Of a stretch of DNA of 64,000 nucleotides, positions 16,458 through 24,996 are shown one piece after another (positions within the stretch are counted from its first letter, which is position 1; every line of letters starts with the position of its first letter). The translations under genes were made by a program, and so were the position numbers. A model generated the notes under the pieces. That model saw nothing but the letters and a program-made list of their open reading frames with translations, made no database searches and had not been told where the DNA came from. Origin of the DNA: an uncultured Acidimicrobiales bacterium. Its GTDB lineage: Bacteria > Actinomycetota > Acidimicrobiia > Acidimicrobiales > SZUA-35. The stretch covers positions 62,001 to 126,000 of the forward strand of contig CALAJV010000011.1 of the NCBI GenBank assembly GCA_937922805.1. The letters run 5' to 3'.

Positions 16458-18844
16458 CGCCATCTCGCCAACCGCTTCTTGTCGCCCCTGATCTCAAAGG
16501 GCGAGCCTACGCCGAGGCTCATAGCGAAGTAACCGACGAATGGTTCCGAAACGTCGTCGTCGACGCTGGACTACAAGATGGTGGCATAGCGCTGCTGGCA
16601 GTCGGTGGCTACGGGCGCCGTGAACTCTGCCCTTTCAGCGACGTCGACGTTGTTTTGGTTCATGGTGAAAATGTCGACGGAGCGACCGCGGCGGAGGCGA
16701 TCTGGTATCCGGCTTGGGATCGAGGACTAAAACTCGGTTATGCCGTGGTCACCATCGACCAGGCTCGAACGTTGCTGAAAGAAGAGTTTGAATGGTCCAC
16801 CTCGTTCCTTGACGCTCGACTCATCGCCGGAGCTGAACATCTCTACCAATCGGTTCAAGAGCTCACCAAGGAGCGCTGGCAAGCTGGTAAATCTGAACTA
16901 ATGCAGCAGCTGGCGCAGGTAGTACGATCTCGACATGTCAACCGGGGAGATGTGGCGTTCAATCTTGAGCCACACCTGAAAGAGGGCAGGGGAGGGTTAC
17001 GCGACGTACACGCCATGGGTTGGGCCACCGTAGCCAGGCCGGGATTCGCCGATGATGGCTTGGATGCGTTAGAGACTGACATCGAAACTCTGTTGGAGGC
17101 CCGAGTAGAGCTGCATCGATTGGCCGGTCGGGCCGGTGATGTGCTTCGTCTCGATGATCAAGATGACGTTGCCGAAGCTCTCCAAGATAAGAACGGACAG
17201 GCGCTAATGTTCCGGCTTGCGAACGCTGGCCGTCGGATTGGATGGTACAGCGATGAGGTATGGCGCCGTTGGAATCACCAGAGCCTCTCCGTCTCGCATG
17301 CGACTTCCGATGACACCCGGAATCGAGTCAATACCTCTCGACAAGATGTTGAGATCGAAGGCTTCCGAATCGATGGAGAACTGCTCTGTGTGTCAGAGTC
17401 CCACCGTGCCAACCTTGGTCAAGATCCAATGTTGTTGCTCCGCTTGGCCGCAGCAGCGGCGAAACACGACCTAGTAATGAGCAGGCAAGATCTGGCCGCT
17501 CTGCAAGAAGCCGCAGTCGAGATGCCTAATCCATGGTCTCAGGAGGCCAGAGATCTTTTCGCCGAGTTGCTGCTTTCTGGGCGACCCGCAATTCGAGTAG
17601 TGGAAGATCTTGGTCAGTTTGGACTTATGTCGCGTCTCGTCCCAGAGTGGGAAGCCGTTGAGTGTCGCCCGCAGCGAAACGTCATGCATACTTTTACTGT
17701 CGATCGTCATTTGTGCGAGGCAGCAGTCAATGCTTCGGCGCTAGCTGATCGAGTGGAGCGCTCCGACTTATTGGTTGTGGGCGCCTTGCTTCACGATATT
17801 GGCAAAGGGTATCCCGGGGATCACACTGAAGTAGGGATGAAAATTATCGTCGATATTGGGGAACGAATGGGTTACCCACAAGACGACATCGCCACGCTCG
17901 TCGACTTATGTCGCCACCACTTACTCTTGCCAGACGCCGCTACTAGGCGCGACCTTTCAGACCCTGGCACTATCGCTGCCGTGGCGGCCGCTGTTGATTC
18001 GGTTGAGTTTTTGGACCTGTTAGCCGCTTTGACTGAAGCTGACTCCCTCGCCACTGGGCCGTCAGCTTGGGGGTCTTGGAAAGAACGGTTGTTGAGGGAA
18101 CTGGTTGATCGGACCACTCACGTGCTGCAAGGGGGAAGTCCCGAAGAGCTATCGACGATGGAGTTTCCAGATGATGAGGTCAAGCACTTGATCGCTCTCG
18201 GACAACGGTCGATCAAAGGCAAGGGCGACACGTTCACTGTTGTCGTGCCAGAAAAACTCGGCACCTTCTCGACAATGGCCGGTGTCTTAGCTATCAGCGG
18301 GTTGGAAGTAATCGATGCATCGGCCTACTCCGAAGAAATCGATGATGCTCAGCTACGGGAATCGGAACGAACCGCTTTGTCTTCGCCGATGGCTGCTAGC
18401 CGGTTTACGATTCAGCGCCCCCAATCAGGTCCAGCCGACTGGGACAAGGTCGAAGAGTTGGCGCACCAGGCTCTTGATGGGCGAGTGGCGCTTCAAGCCC
18501 GCCTCAATGGCCGAGCGAATGAGTACGCCCGCTACCGGCGGCGACTGTCGGCCGACCCGCCGAAGAAAGAGGTTTTTGTCGACAACGACATCTCTGACGA
18601 CGCAACGGTGGTTGAAGTGCATGGTCCCGACGATGTCGGCCTGCTTTACCGACTGACCGACGTGCTACGTGAATTGCGTCTTGATATTCGAACAGCGAAG
18701 ATTCAGACCTTTGGACCCCAAGCGGTTGATAGCTTTTATGTCCGAGATTCGTCTGGAGAAAAAGTTACCGACAGCGACCTTGTCCATGAACTGGAATCGG
18801 CGCTGAGAGATGTGCTCCGGTCGATAGACAGCGCGACTGAATGA
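16454..18844 (+). CDS. glnD: [Protein-PII] uridylyltransferase GlnD
   Basis: A 796-residue nitrogen sensor that modifies PII signal proteins and reverses this according to glutamine. In order: nucleotidyltransferase domain with GGYGRRELCPFSDVD (residues 51-65, the two metal Asp at 63 and 65), linker helices (RGDVAFNLEPHLKEGRGGLRDVH), an HD hydrolase domain with His447-Asp448 in LLHDIGKG, and two ACT domains near the end (VVVPEKLGTFSTMAGVLA and VEVHGPDDVGLLYRLTDVL) that bind glutamine. In actinobacteria the target GlnK is often adenylylated rather than uridylylated. No glnK or amtB lies next to it here, unlike the usual amtB-glnK-glnD order. The GTG start overlaps the receiver-like gene. Confidence 0.94.
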   Translation: MTPSRQPLLVAPDLKGRAYAEAHSEVTDEWFRNVVVDAGLQDGGIALLAVGGYGRRELCPFSDVDVVLVHGENVDGATAAEAIWYPAWDRGLKLGYAVVTIDQARTLLKEEFEWSTSFLDARLIAGAEHLYQSVQELTKERWQAGKSELMQQLAQVVRSRHVNRGDVAFNLEPHLKEGRGGLRDVHAMGWATVARPGFADDGLDALETDIETLLEARVELHRLAGRAGDVLRLDDQDDVAEALQDKNGQALMFRLANAGRRIGWYSDEVWRRWNHQSLSVSHATSDDTRNRVNTSRQDVEIEGFRIDGELLCVSESHRANLGQDPMLLLRLAAAAAKHDLVMSRQDLAALQEAAVEMPNPWSQEARDLFAELLLSGRPAIRVVEDLGQFGLMSRLVPEWEAVECRPQRNVMHTFTVDRHLCEAAVNASALADRVERSDLLVVGALLHDIGKGYPGDHTEVGMKIIVDIGERMGYPQDDIATLVDLCRHHLLLPDAATRRDLSDPGTIAAVAAAVDSVEFLDLLAALTEADSLATGPSAWGSWKERLLRELVDRTTHVLQGGSPEELSTMEFPDDEVKHLIALGQRSIKGKGDTFTVVVPEKLGTFSTMAGVLAISGLEVIDASAYSEEIDDAQLRESERTALSSPMAASRFTIQRPQSGPADWDKVEELAHQALDGRVALQARLNGRANEYARYRRRLSADPPKKEVFVDNDISDDATVVEVHGPDDVGLLYRLTDVLRELRLDIRTAKIQTFGPQAVDSFYVRDSSGEKVTDSDLVHELESALRDVLRSIDSATE

Positions 18845-18856
18845 TGGAGATTGTTG

Positions 18857-19561
18857 ATGGCTTCTGATCCGAGTTCTCCGAATGCGACCGAGCTAACCCG
18901 CTGGGCCGAGGCACTCGCTGGTATCGCTCGAACTGGTCTTGGGTTTACTGAAAGCTCTTACGAGGCTGAACGGTACGAAGAAATATTGGGCATCGCTGCT
19001 GACATTAAGGCGAGTGCATCGGATTCAACCGGTGAGTCGGTTGCCGCCGCTCCCGACGTCTTTCATGCCGAGTGGTTGCGATCAGTGGGCTCTGGCGTTC
19101 CTGGCTACGTTACGCCCAAAGTCGCTATCGGTGCAGTGGTAGGCGACGACGCTGGCCGACTGCTGTTAATCCAACGGGCTGATTCAGGAGTTTGGCTCTA
19201 TCCAACTGGTTGGGCCGACGTGGGCTATTCACCATCGGAAGTAGCGATAAAGGAAGTTCACGAAGAAACAGGAATTCGTTGCGAGGTCATCCGCCCGCTG
19301 GCTATCTTGGACGGGCTGCGCGCTGGGTTCAGTCGAGTGCCTCTCTATAGCCTCGTGTTCCTCTGTCGAGCGGTAGGCGGGGAGTTGGCCAGCCATCCGC
19401 AAGAATGCCTGGACGTAGGATGGTTCGGTCCTGACGACTTGCCTTCGCCGCTGGCCAACTACGAGCGTTGGGGGGAAACTGCATTTGCAGCTATTGAAGG
19501 TGATTTCTCCGGGGTCGACTATGACCGACCGCGGGAACCGGTCTGGCGAGGCCAGAACTAG
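18857..19561 (+). CDS. Nudix hydrolase with N-terminal Nudix-associated domain
   Basis: A 234-residue protein. The first 65 residues resemble the helical domain often found before ADP-ribose-pyrophosphatase-like Nudix enzymes (LTRWAEALAGIARTGLGFTESSYEAERYEEIL), and residues 85-215 are the Nudix fold. The Nudix box reads GWADVGYSPSEVAIKEVHEETGI. The catalytic EVHEE part is intact with Lys in place of the usual Arg, but the first conserved Glu is replaced by Tyr124. It should cleave a nucleoside diphosphate linked to another group, and the substrate cannot be read from sequence. The ATG at 18857 follows GGAGA, and the gene comes 12 bases after glnD, so it may be the last gene of that operon. 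Confidence 0.85.
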   Translation: MASDPSSPNATELTRWAEALAGIARTGLGFTESSYEAERYEEILGIAADIKASASDSTGESVAAAPDVFHAEWLRSVGSGVPGYVTPKVAIGAVVGDDAGRLLLIQRADSGVWLYPTGWADVGYSPSEVAIKEVHEETGIRCEVIRPLAILDGLRAGFSRVPLYSLVFLCRAVGGELASHPQECLDVGWFGPDDLPSPLANYERWGETAFAAIEGDFSGVDYDRPREPVWRGQN

Positions 19562-19612
19562 TCAGAGGTACAAACAAACTAGGCGCAGGGTAAGCGGCCG
19601 AGGCAACCGAGA

Positions 19613-20455
19613 TTAGTCCCGATCGCGGAGAAACTGTTCTAGCTCTTGAATCAGTTTGTCTCCTGATTCAGGTCTCATTGAGTTGTCGTATTCATTTTCC
19701 AAGTTGGCTACGTACTCGAGTGTTTCCTGATCGTCGTTGATCAGTTCACTAATTTGCCGTTCGTAGGCTGACGACGCAATTTCCAGAGCAGTAGTCGGTA
19801 TCGGGATACCGAGTAGTTGTTGCACCCGATTGACTAGTGCTAATGCTGCCTTAGGCGAAGTGGCGTGCGGGACATAGCTTGGCACGGTGCCCCACAGCGA
19901 AACAGATCCGAAACCTGAAGACTGAAGCCCATCGTGAATAACCCCAACGATGCCCGTTGGACCCTCATAGCTCGAAGGTTCGAGGTCGAGTTCTTCGATT
20001 AGTCCAGCGTCATAGCCAGCAGAGTAAATTGTGGCTGGCCTGGAATGGACTACATCGGCGATAAGAGCGCCTAGCGAAACGACCATTTCAACATCGTATT
20101 CTTCTGCCATAGCCAAGATCTGATCGGTATAGGTTCTCCACCGGAGTTGAGGCTCCACCCCAACCATCACGATCAGGTCGCGCCCGATGTCTGGGTTCGA
20201 GACAGCGGCGAAGGTATTGGCAGGCCAAGAGATCTTTCGACCGTCTCCGTCGAGTGAAACTATGGGCCGAGTAGTGTTGAAGTCGTAAAATAGTTCCGGA
20301 TCGATCGTGGCAAACTCCTCGCCGGCGAACTGATCGCGAATGTGGCGACTAGCAGTCGACGCTGACTCACCCGCGTCGTTCCAACCCTCGAAAGCGAGGA
20401 TCATTACCGGCCGCTGGAGTTCTGGGCGATCGTCCGTCCAACGAACATGTTCCAT
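19613..20455 (-). CDS. PAC2-family protein
   Basis: A 280-residue member of the PAC2 family, named after a proteasome assembly chaperone and common in actinobacteria. Visible family marks are PVMILAFEGWNDAGESAS near the start, LVSLGALIADVVHSRP-like stretches in the middle, GPTGIVGVIHDGL, and SVSLWGTVPSYVPHATSPKAALAL. The tail is rich in Glu and Asp (DDQETLEYVANLENEYD). The role in bacteria is not firmly known, though a link to the actinobacterial proteasome has been proposed; no proteasome gene lies nearby. It is convergent with the Nudix gene and divergent from the acetyltransferase gene. Confidence 0.85.
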   Translation of the reverse strand: MEHVRWTDDRPELQRPVMILAFEGWNDAGESASTASRHIRDQFAGEEFATIDPELFYDFNTTRPIVSLDGDGRKISWPANTFAAVSNPDIGRDLIVMVGVEPQLRWRTYTDQILAMAEEYDVEMVVSLGALIADVVHSRPATIYSAGYDAGLIEELDLEPSSYEGPTGIVGVIHDGLQSSGFGSVSLWGTVPSYVPHATSPKAALALVNRVQQLLGIPIPTTALEIASSAYERQISELINDDQETLEYVANLENEYDNSMRPESGDKLIQELEQFLRDRD

Positions 20456-20656
20456 TGGTTCTACGTTACACCCGGAAGAGCCTTAGGAGATCATTGAATC
20501 CTGGCGTTGCGAGGTCAAATAGATCGTAATTCTCGATTTTCGTAGTGACGATGCCGATATTAGCCATGGGCTACAACATTGGAGTTTTGAGTCGACATGT
20601 TTCGACTTTGCGTTCAGGTGCATCCGGGTTGGTGCTGATTCCGCCATACTGGGGCG

Positions 20657-21091
20657 GTGGAAATCATTGAAGTAAGCGAAGTCACAGACGAATTGATCGA
20701 CGCTTTTGATCGGTTAACTCCCCAACTATCATCGTCGAACCCGCCTCCGACCGGCGACGAGTTACAAGCAATTGTGTCATCTGACTCGTCAATCTTGTTG
20801 ATTGCTTCCGAAGAGGGCATGATCCTCGGCAGTTTAACGTTGGTGGTCTTTCCGATTCCGACTGGAATTAGGGCCTGGATCGAAGATGTCGTCGTCGATG
20901 GTGATGCTCGAGGCAAAGGCGTTGGCGCATTGCTGAACGAAACTGCGCTAACTATGGCTAAGGCTCGCGGGGCTAAAACTGTCGACCTAACATCACGACC
21001 TAGCCGCGAGGCAGCAAATCGGTTGTACCAGCGACTCGGCTTTGTAGAACGGGAAACGAACGTCTATCGATTCAACTTGGCCGATAGTTGA
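20657..21091 (+). CDS. GNAT-family N-acetyltransferase
   Basis: A 144-residue single-domain acetyltransferase. The acetyl-CoA loop is seen as VVVDGDARGKGVGALL (the R/Q-x-x-G-x-G/A motif), followed by the usual helix and by AANRLYQRLGFVERETNVYRF, the motif B region. The substrate is unknown, since the family acts on amines from antibiotics to protein N-termini. The GTG at 20657 is the first start in the frame. It ends 15 bases before the convergent sugar dehydrogenase gene, and a UUCG-capped hairpin separates the two. Confidence 0.85.
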   Translation: MEIIEVSEVTDELIDAFDRLTPQLSSSNPPPTGDELQAIVSSDSSILLIASEEGMILGSLTLVVFPIPTGIRAWIEDVVVDGDARGKGVGALLNETALTMAKARGAKTVDLTSRPSREAANRLYQRLGFVERETNVYRFNLADS

Positions 21092-21093
21092 GG

Positions 21094-21117
21094 TAGCCCT
21101 TCGGGGCTAGCTGTTTT
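21094..21117. terminator. Terminator between convergent genes, UUCG tetraloop
   Basis: TAGCCC-TTCG-GGGCTA forms six perfect base pairs closed by a very stable cUUCGg loop, and GCTGTTTT follows on the plus strand. It lies right after the acetyltransferase stop and overlaps the end of the convergent gene, so it may serve both. Confidence 0.75.
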
Positions 21118-22573
21118 CGTCGTCGGCTTCTGCATCGGCCGTATCGTCAACTCGATTCCCATCGCTTATTCGCTCGGTGGTCGGTCTTCTCAATCCGGGT
21201 GGCTGAATGCGCCATACCATTCCGCTTCGCTCCATTACATAGATTTCGCCGTCAGCGGTTTGGCCAAACGAAACCAATTCTGAGAGTTGTTCATCGAAGG
21301 TCAGCTGACCTACGATCGCTCGACCATCTTCCAGTCTTTCTATGGCAAACACTTCGCCGGAACAGTAGTCGCCGAACAGATATACACCCTGCAGATTTGG
21401 GACGTAGTCTCCGCGGTACACATAACCACCGGTGACCGAGCAGCGTCCGCTCCCGTTGGGATACGTGAAGATTGGGGGAACGTAGTCTGCGGGCAAGGTG
21501 TCGCCGTCAAAGAACTCGTCGCCTTCTAAGATTCGCCAACCGAGGTTGGCGCCCCGCCCGGCGGGGAATTGTCGGCTGTTCTGAAGATAGTTGACTTCTT
21601 CAATTTCGTTTTGACCGACATCGGCGATCCAAAGGTCGCCTCCGTCAAGATCGAAAGAGAACCGCCAAGGATTACGAACCCCCCAAAGCCAGATTTCTGG
21701 AAGGTATGGTTCATCTTCGACAAAAGGGTTTCCAGCTGGGATCGTGTAAGGCAAATCTTCGCCAGGAATAGTCGGGTCGATTCGAAGAATAGAGCCGAGC
21801 AGCGTTGTTCTATCCTGACCGTTGCGTTCAGGATCGCCGCCGGAACCGCCATCTCCGAAAGCGACGTACAAGTAGCCATCTGGCCCGATGGTGATTTGGC
21901 CCCCGTTGTGATTAGTGAAGGGCTGATCTACTTCAAGCAAAATCCGCTTGCTACTCGGTTCGGTAACGGTCGGACCAATTCGGTATTCGGCGATGACCGA
22001 ATTTCCGTCAGTGTTGGTGTAGCTGACGTAGATGAGCTTCCCGTCGGTCGAGAAGTCGAAGCCGAGCAAACCGCCTTCACCTTGGGTACTGATCTCCGAC
22101 CGGATATCAAGAGCGACGGTGTTCATAAGCTCAATTGTTTCCAGGCGACCGTTGTTTTCTAGCCGTCGACGAACTCGACGAATGCGGCCTTCTCGCTCAG
22201 CTATCCAGATGTCGTCGTCGCCTGATCTATGAGCAATTGCGATTGGTTCGATCAACTCAACAATGGGCTGCAACACCAATGGCTCGTCAGCCCAAATCGG
22301 ATCTGGTAGCGGGCCGAGATCGATCGAGGTCGATGTAGTTGGTCGGGCGGTTGAGGTTGTCATCTCTTCAGGGATAGTGCGAGTTACATCTTCAGTAGTC
22401 GTAGGTCCCTCGGTGTTCGACACAGTTGTGGTGGTTGAACAACTAACAGCCAGCAGCGAGAGGGTCAACAAGAGTGAGAGAAGGCCCAATGGCCGAGGGG
22501 CGCGCCGTACTTCTGGCTCGATTCTATTCGCTGCCGAAGGGCCAGACCAGGTGCTCCGACTGAGGTTATTCAT
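21107..22573 (-). CDS. PQQ-dependent sugar dehydrogenase-type lipoprotein (YliI/GSDH family)
   Basis: A 488-residue exported protein. The signal peptide has a hydrophobic core (LLSLLLTLSLLAVSC) ending in a lipobox with Cys45, so the mature protein is lipid-anchored. A Thr/Ser-rich linker follows, then a six-bladed propeller of the soluble glucose dehydrogenase family with EGGLLGFDFSTDGKLIYVSYTN, TNHNGGQITIGPDGYLYVAFGDGG, and EIWLWGVRNPWRFSFDLDGGDLWIADVGQNEIEEVN. Members oxidise aldoses with PQQ on the outer face, but many actinobacterial copies have no known substrate and the organism's ability to make PQQ cannot be judged here. The tail after about residue 465 is acidic and disordered. Lipidation would need the Lnt/Lgt machinery, and lnt is in this window. 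Confidence 0.85.
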   Translation of the reverse strand: MNNLSRSTWSGPSAANRIEPEVRRAPRPLGLLSLLLTLSLLAVSCSTTTTVSNTEGPTTTEDVTRTIPEEMTTSTARPTTSTSIDLGPLPDPIWADEPLVLQPIVELIEPIAIAHRSGDDDIWIAEREGRIRRVRRRLENNGRLETIELMNTVALDIRSEISTQGEGGLLGFDFSTDGKLIYVSYTNTDGNSVIAEYRIGPTVTEPSSKRILLEVDQPFTNHNGGQITIGPDGYLYVAFGDGGSGGDPERNGQDRTTLLGSILRIDPTIPGEDLPYTIPAGNPFVEDEPYLPEIWLWGVRNPWRFSFDLDGGDLWIADVGQNEIEEVNYLQNSRQFPAGRGANLGWRILEGDEFFDGDTLPADYVPPIFTYPNGSGRCSVTGGYVYRGDYVPNLQGVYLFGDYCSGEVFAIERLEDGRAIVGQLTFDEQLSELVSFGQTADGEIYVMERSGMVWRIQPPGLRRPTTERISDGNRVDDTADAEADDENS

Positions 22574-22909
22574 TGCTTCGCGTGCTCACATCAAATGTTT
22601 CTAGTTTGAGCGAATTCGAGTCCAACCGCTAGTCGTCGAGTGGAGTGCGTAGTCCGCCTGTTGCTTGTTGTTGGTGCCAATTCTTGGCTTCAATTGGTTT
22701 TGTCAGTTGCTCTTCCAGTTTAGAGTCTCGCTCTGACAATTCTTAGGCTCTATCGCGTAGCCTCGAGCTCCTACAAGAGTATTCCTTCGGTCATTTGCTT
22801 CTGGTGGCCGAGTATGGACGGTTCTGCTTTGTTGATCCTATACCCTGAGCGACGCTGGCCTTAGGTGGCCGACTAATCGCCCGATCTAGGTATCGACACA
22901 TAAATCTCA
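22574..22909. other. 336-base gap without a gene
   Basis: This lies between two divergent genes (sugar dehydrogenase lipoprotein to the left, GtrA protein to the right) and must hold both promoters. I see no open frame with a ribosome site, no tRNA and no strong dyad; a weak GGCC-TTAGGT-GGCC repeat lies near 22859. Confidence 0.5.
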
Positions 22910-23359
22910 ATGGTGAACAAGATGATCAGTAATCTCGTCGATAACTTCAGTCTGCTCGGGCGCTACGTGGCCGTTTCTATTCTCAATGTCATCAATCACC
23001 AGATTTTGCTTCAAACTGCCCTTCGATGGTGGGGATGGGGCGGCGGTGTCTCGAATGGGTTCGCCGCTGTAATCGCCGTTATCCCGGCCTATTTCCTCAG
23101 CCGATATTGGGTATGGCGAGTTTCAGGGCCATCCAAGGTTAAAGCAGAGATCGTGCCGTTCTGGGTTATTGCCGCCGTGGGATTCGCAGTGTCGACGGTT
23201 ATGGCGGAATGGGCTGACCGGGCCAGCGACAGCGCCTTGGTTGTATCGGCGGCAAGTTTGCTCGGCTACCTGATCGTCTGGGTTCTCAAGTTCGTCGTTC
23301 TCAATTTTCTCTTTACCCGATCAAGCCAAGACACTCCTGAACCGCTGGTGGCCAAATGA
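22910..23359 (+). CDS. GtrA-family membrane protein
   Basis: A 149-residue membrane protein with four predicted helices, the GtrA family. The opening LLGRYVAVSILNVINHQILLQTALRWW and the central AAVIAVIPAYFLSRYWVWR are typical (the family ends its second helix with N/S-R-x-W-V-F/W). GtrA proteins are thought to flip lipid-linked sugars across the membrane for cell-surface glycan building. Its stop overlaps the next start by 4 bases (ATGA), so it is co-translated with a SAM methyltransferase. Nearby GT4 glycosyltransferase and methyltransferase genes on the other strand support a surface glycan theme, but this is inference. Confidence 0.82.
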   Translation: MVNKMISNLVDNFSLLGRYVAVSILNVINHQILLQTALRWWGWGGGVSNGFAAVIAVIPAYFLSRYWVWRVSGPSKVKAEIVPFWVIAAVGFAVSTVMAEWADRASDSALVVSAASLLGYLIVWVLKFVVLNFLFTRSSQDTPEPLVAK

Positions 23360-23994
23360 CGTTGACTCCTCAAGAAGTATCTGTTGCGGAACAAGCTCGA
23401 GGGTTCATGCCAGCCGATGAGGGACTGGCTTTGGCATCGGCCGCCGAGATGGCGGACGCTGACTTAGGTCCCTTCCTCGAAGTTGGAAGTTATTGCGGCA
23501 AGTCGGCGTGCTACCTCGGACCAATTGCAAAGCGGTCTGACACTGTCTTGTACTGCGTTGATCATCACCGAGGCTCGGAAGAGAATCAGCCAGGGTGGGA
23601 ATGGCATGAACCAGATCTCGTTGACCCAGCAGTCGACAAGATGGATACGTTGCCGCATTTTCGGCGAACGATCCACGATGCTGGGCTAGAGCAGAATGTC
23701 TTTGCGGTAGTAGGGATCTCGGCTTTAGTAGCTAAGCACTGGTGCACGCCGCTCTCGATGCTGTTCATCGATGGCGGCCACGGGGTTGAACCTGCGAGAC
23801 TTGACTATCAGTTGTGGACGCCTCACGTTGCCATCGGCGGGTTACTAGCTATCCACGACGTATTTCCTGATCCTGCCGACGGTGGTCGACCGCCGTTTGA
23901 ACAGATCTACCTTCCGGCTCTCGATTCAGGCCAATTTGTGGAGCTTTCACAAACCGGATCTCTGCGAATCCTGAAACGTCAGAGTTCGGATTAG
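23356..23994 (+). CDS. Class I SAM-dependent methyltransferase (Methyltransf_24 type)
   Basis: A 212-residue methyltransferase-like protein. The SAM site GPFLEVGSYCGKSACYLG, the acidic residue after strand 2 (LYCVDHHRGSE) and the later strand with SMLFIDGGHGVEPARLDYQLW fit the Methyltransf_24/cephalosporin hydroxylase-like group, often found in cell-surface polysaccharide clusters. GGLLAIHDVFPDPADGGRPP is the following conserved part. The target is unknown. It is translationally coupled to the GtrA gene, and its last 4 bases overlap the end of the convergent ABC ATPase gene. Confidence 0.82.
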   Translation: MTLTPQEVSVAEQARGFMPADEGLALASAAEMADADLGPFLEVGSYCGKSACYLGPIAKRSDTVLYCVDHHRGSEENQPGWEWHEPDLVDPAVDKMDTLPHFRRTIHDAGLEQNVFAVVGISALVAKHWCTPLSMLFIDGGHGVEPARLDYQLWTPHVAIGGLLAIHDVFPDPADGGRPPFEQIYLPALDSGQFVELSQTGSLRILKRQSSD

Positions 23995-24929
23995 GACTCA
24001 AACCAGGCTTGACCGTCAACCTGTTGTCGGATTTCGGCATCGCTCGGTGCTTCGGGTTTCTCATCGAAAGCTAACGAGAGGAATGCGTTCGTTCGATCGT
24101 GACGGGGCGACTCCAAAACAGCCGCAGCAGTGCCGTGTTCTATTAGTCGACCGTGCTCAAAAAATGCAACGCGGTCCGCCGTTGCTTTTACAAACCCAAG
24201 CTCGTGGCTGACCGCGACGATCGTTACCTCAGTCGTGGCCACGTCCCGGACGATCTCCATGATGCCCTTGGTCAGCTCGGGGTCGATCGATGCAGTTATC
24301 TCGTCAAGGAGTAGAATTTTTGGTTCCATGGCCAAGGTCCGGGCGATGGCGACCCGTTGCTGTTGGCCTCCCGACATCTGATGAGGCGGCTTGTTAATCT
24401 GATCGGCTATCCCAACCTGGGTTAACCGGTCGACCGCGACTGCCTCGGCTTCGGCTCGTGACCGACCAAGCACGAGTCGTTGCGGAAGCACCACATTAAG
24501 GAGAGCGCTGTAGTCGGGGAAGAGGTTGAACTCCTGAAATACCATTCCGGTTTGACGCCGGAGCCGGAGCAAGTCCTCTCGGGTTTGATGGTGAGTTTCG
24601 CCTAGAACCGAAAGATCACCAGCGTCGTAGCGCTCAAGCCCATTGATGCATCGAATCAGCGTTGACTTTCCAGCCCCGGAGGGACCGATGACGGCAAGGG
24701 TCTCACCGTTGTCGACGGTCAGGTCGACATTGTCCAGCACGCAGAACGAACCAAACCATTTAGAAACTCCGGAGAATTGCACGGCTGGGGGGTCTGGCGG
24801 CTCAGCCACATAAACCTGGTCGAACGAGAGTTCAGAAGGCGAGAGCAATTCCGGCTCACCAACGTCAGCAAATCCTGGTTCGGACCCTTCTTGATGTCCA
24901 GCCTGGGATTGCAATCGGCCCCTTGCCAT
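23991..24929 (-). CDS. Polar-amino-acid-type ABC transporter ATP-binding protein, orphan
   Basis: A 312-residue ATPase of the GlnQ/HisP group. Walker A is GPSGAGKST, the Q-loop MVFQEFNLFPDYSALLNV, the signature MSGGQQQRVAIARTLAM, Walker B ILLLDEITASIDPEL (the usual Pro is replaced by Ile) and the switch His lies in VSHELGF. The group normally drives import of polar amino acids together with one or two permeases and a binding protein. None of these lie nearby, so it is an orphan here. It also has a 45-residue N-terminal extension before the ATPase domain and a 30-residue acidic tail. If the start were later, at a methionine near the domain, the extension would vanish, but no such start is visible. 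Confidence 0.85.
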   Translation of the reverse strand: MARGRLQSQAGHQEGSEPGFADVGEPELLSPSELSFDQVYVAEPPDPPAVQFSGVSKWFGSFCVLDNVDLTVDNGETLAVIGPSGAGKSTLIRCINGLERYDAGDLSVLGETHHQTREDLLRLRRQTGMVFQEFNLFPDYSALLNVVLPQRLVLGRSRAEAEAVAVDRLTQVGIADQINKPPHQMSGGQQQRVAIARTLAMEPKILLLDEITASIDPELTKGIMEIVRDVATTEVTIVAVSHELGFVKATADRVAFFEHGRLIEHGTAAAVLESPRHDRTNAFLSLAFDEKPEAPSDAEIRQQVDGQAWFES

Positions 24930-24996
24930 AAATCGACACTACTACATAAGTAGTGGTGTGTCTTGGGGCACAGCTGGTGCGATGACTCGTCGAGTG

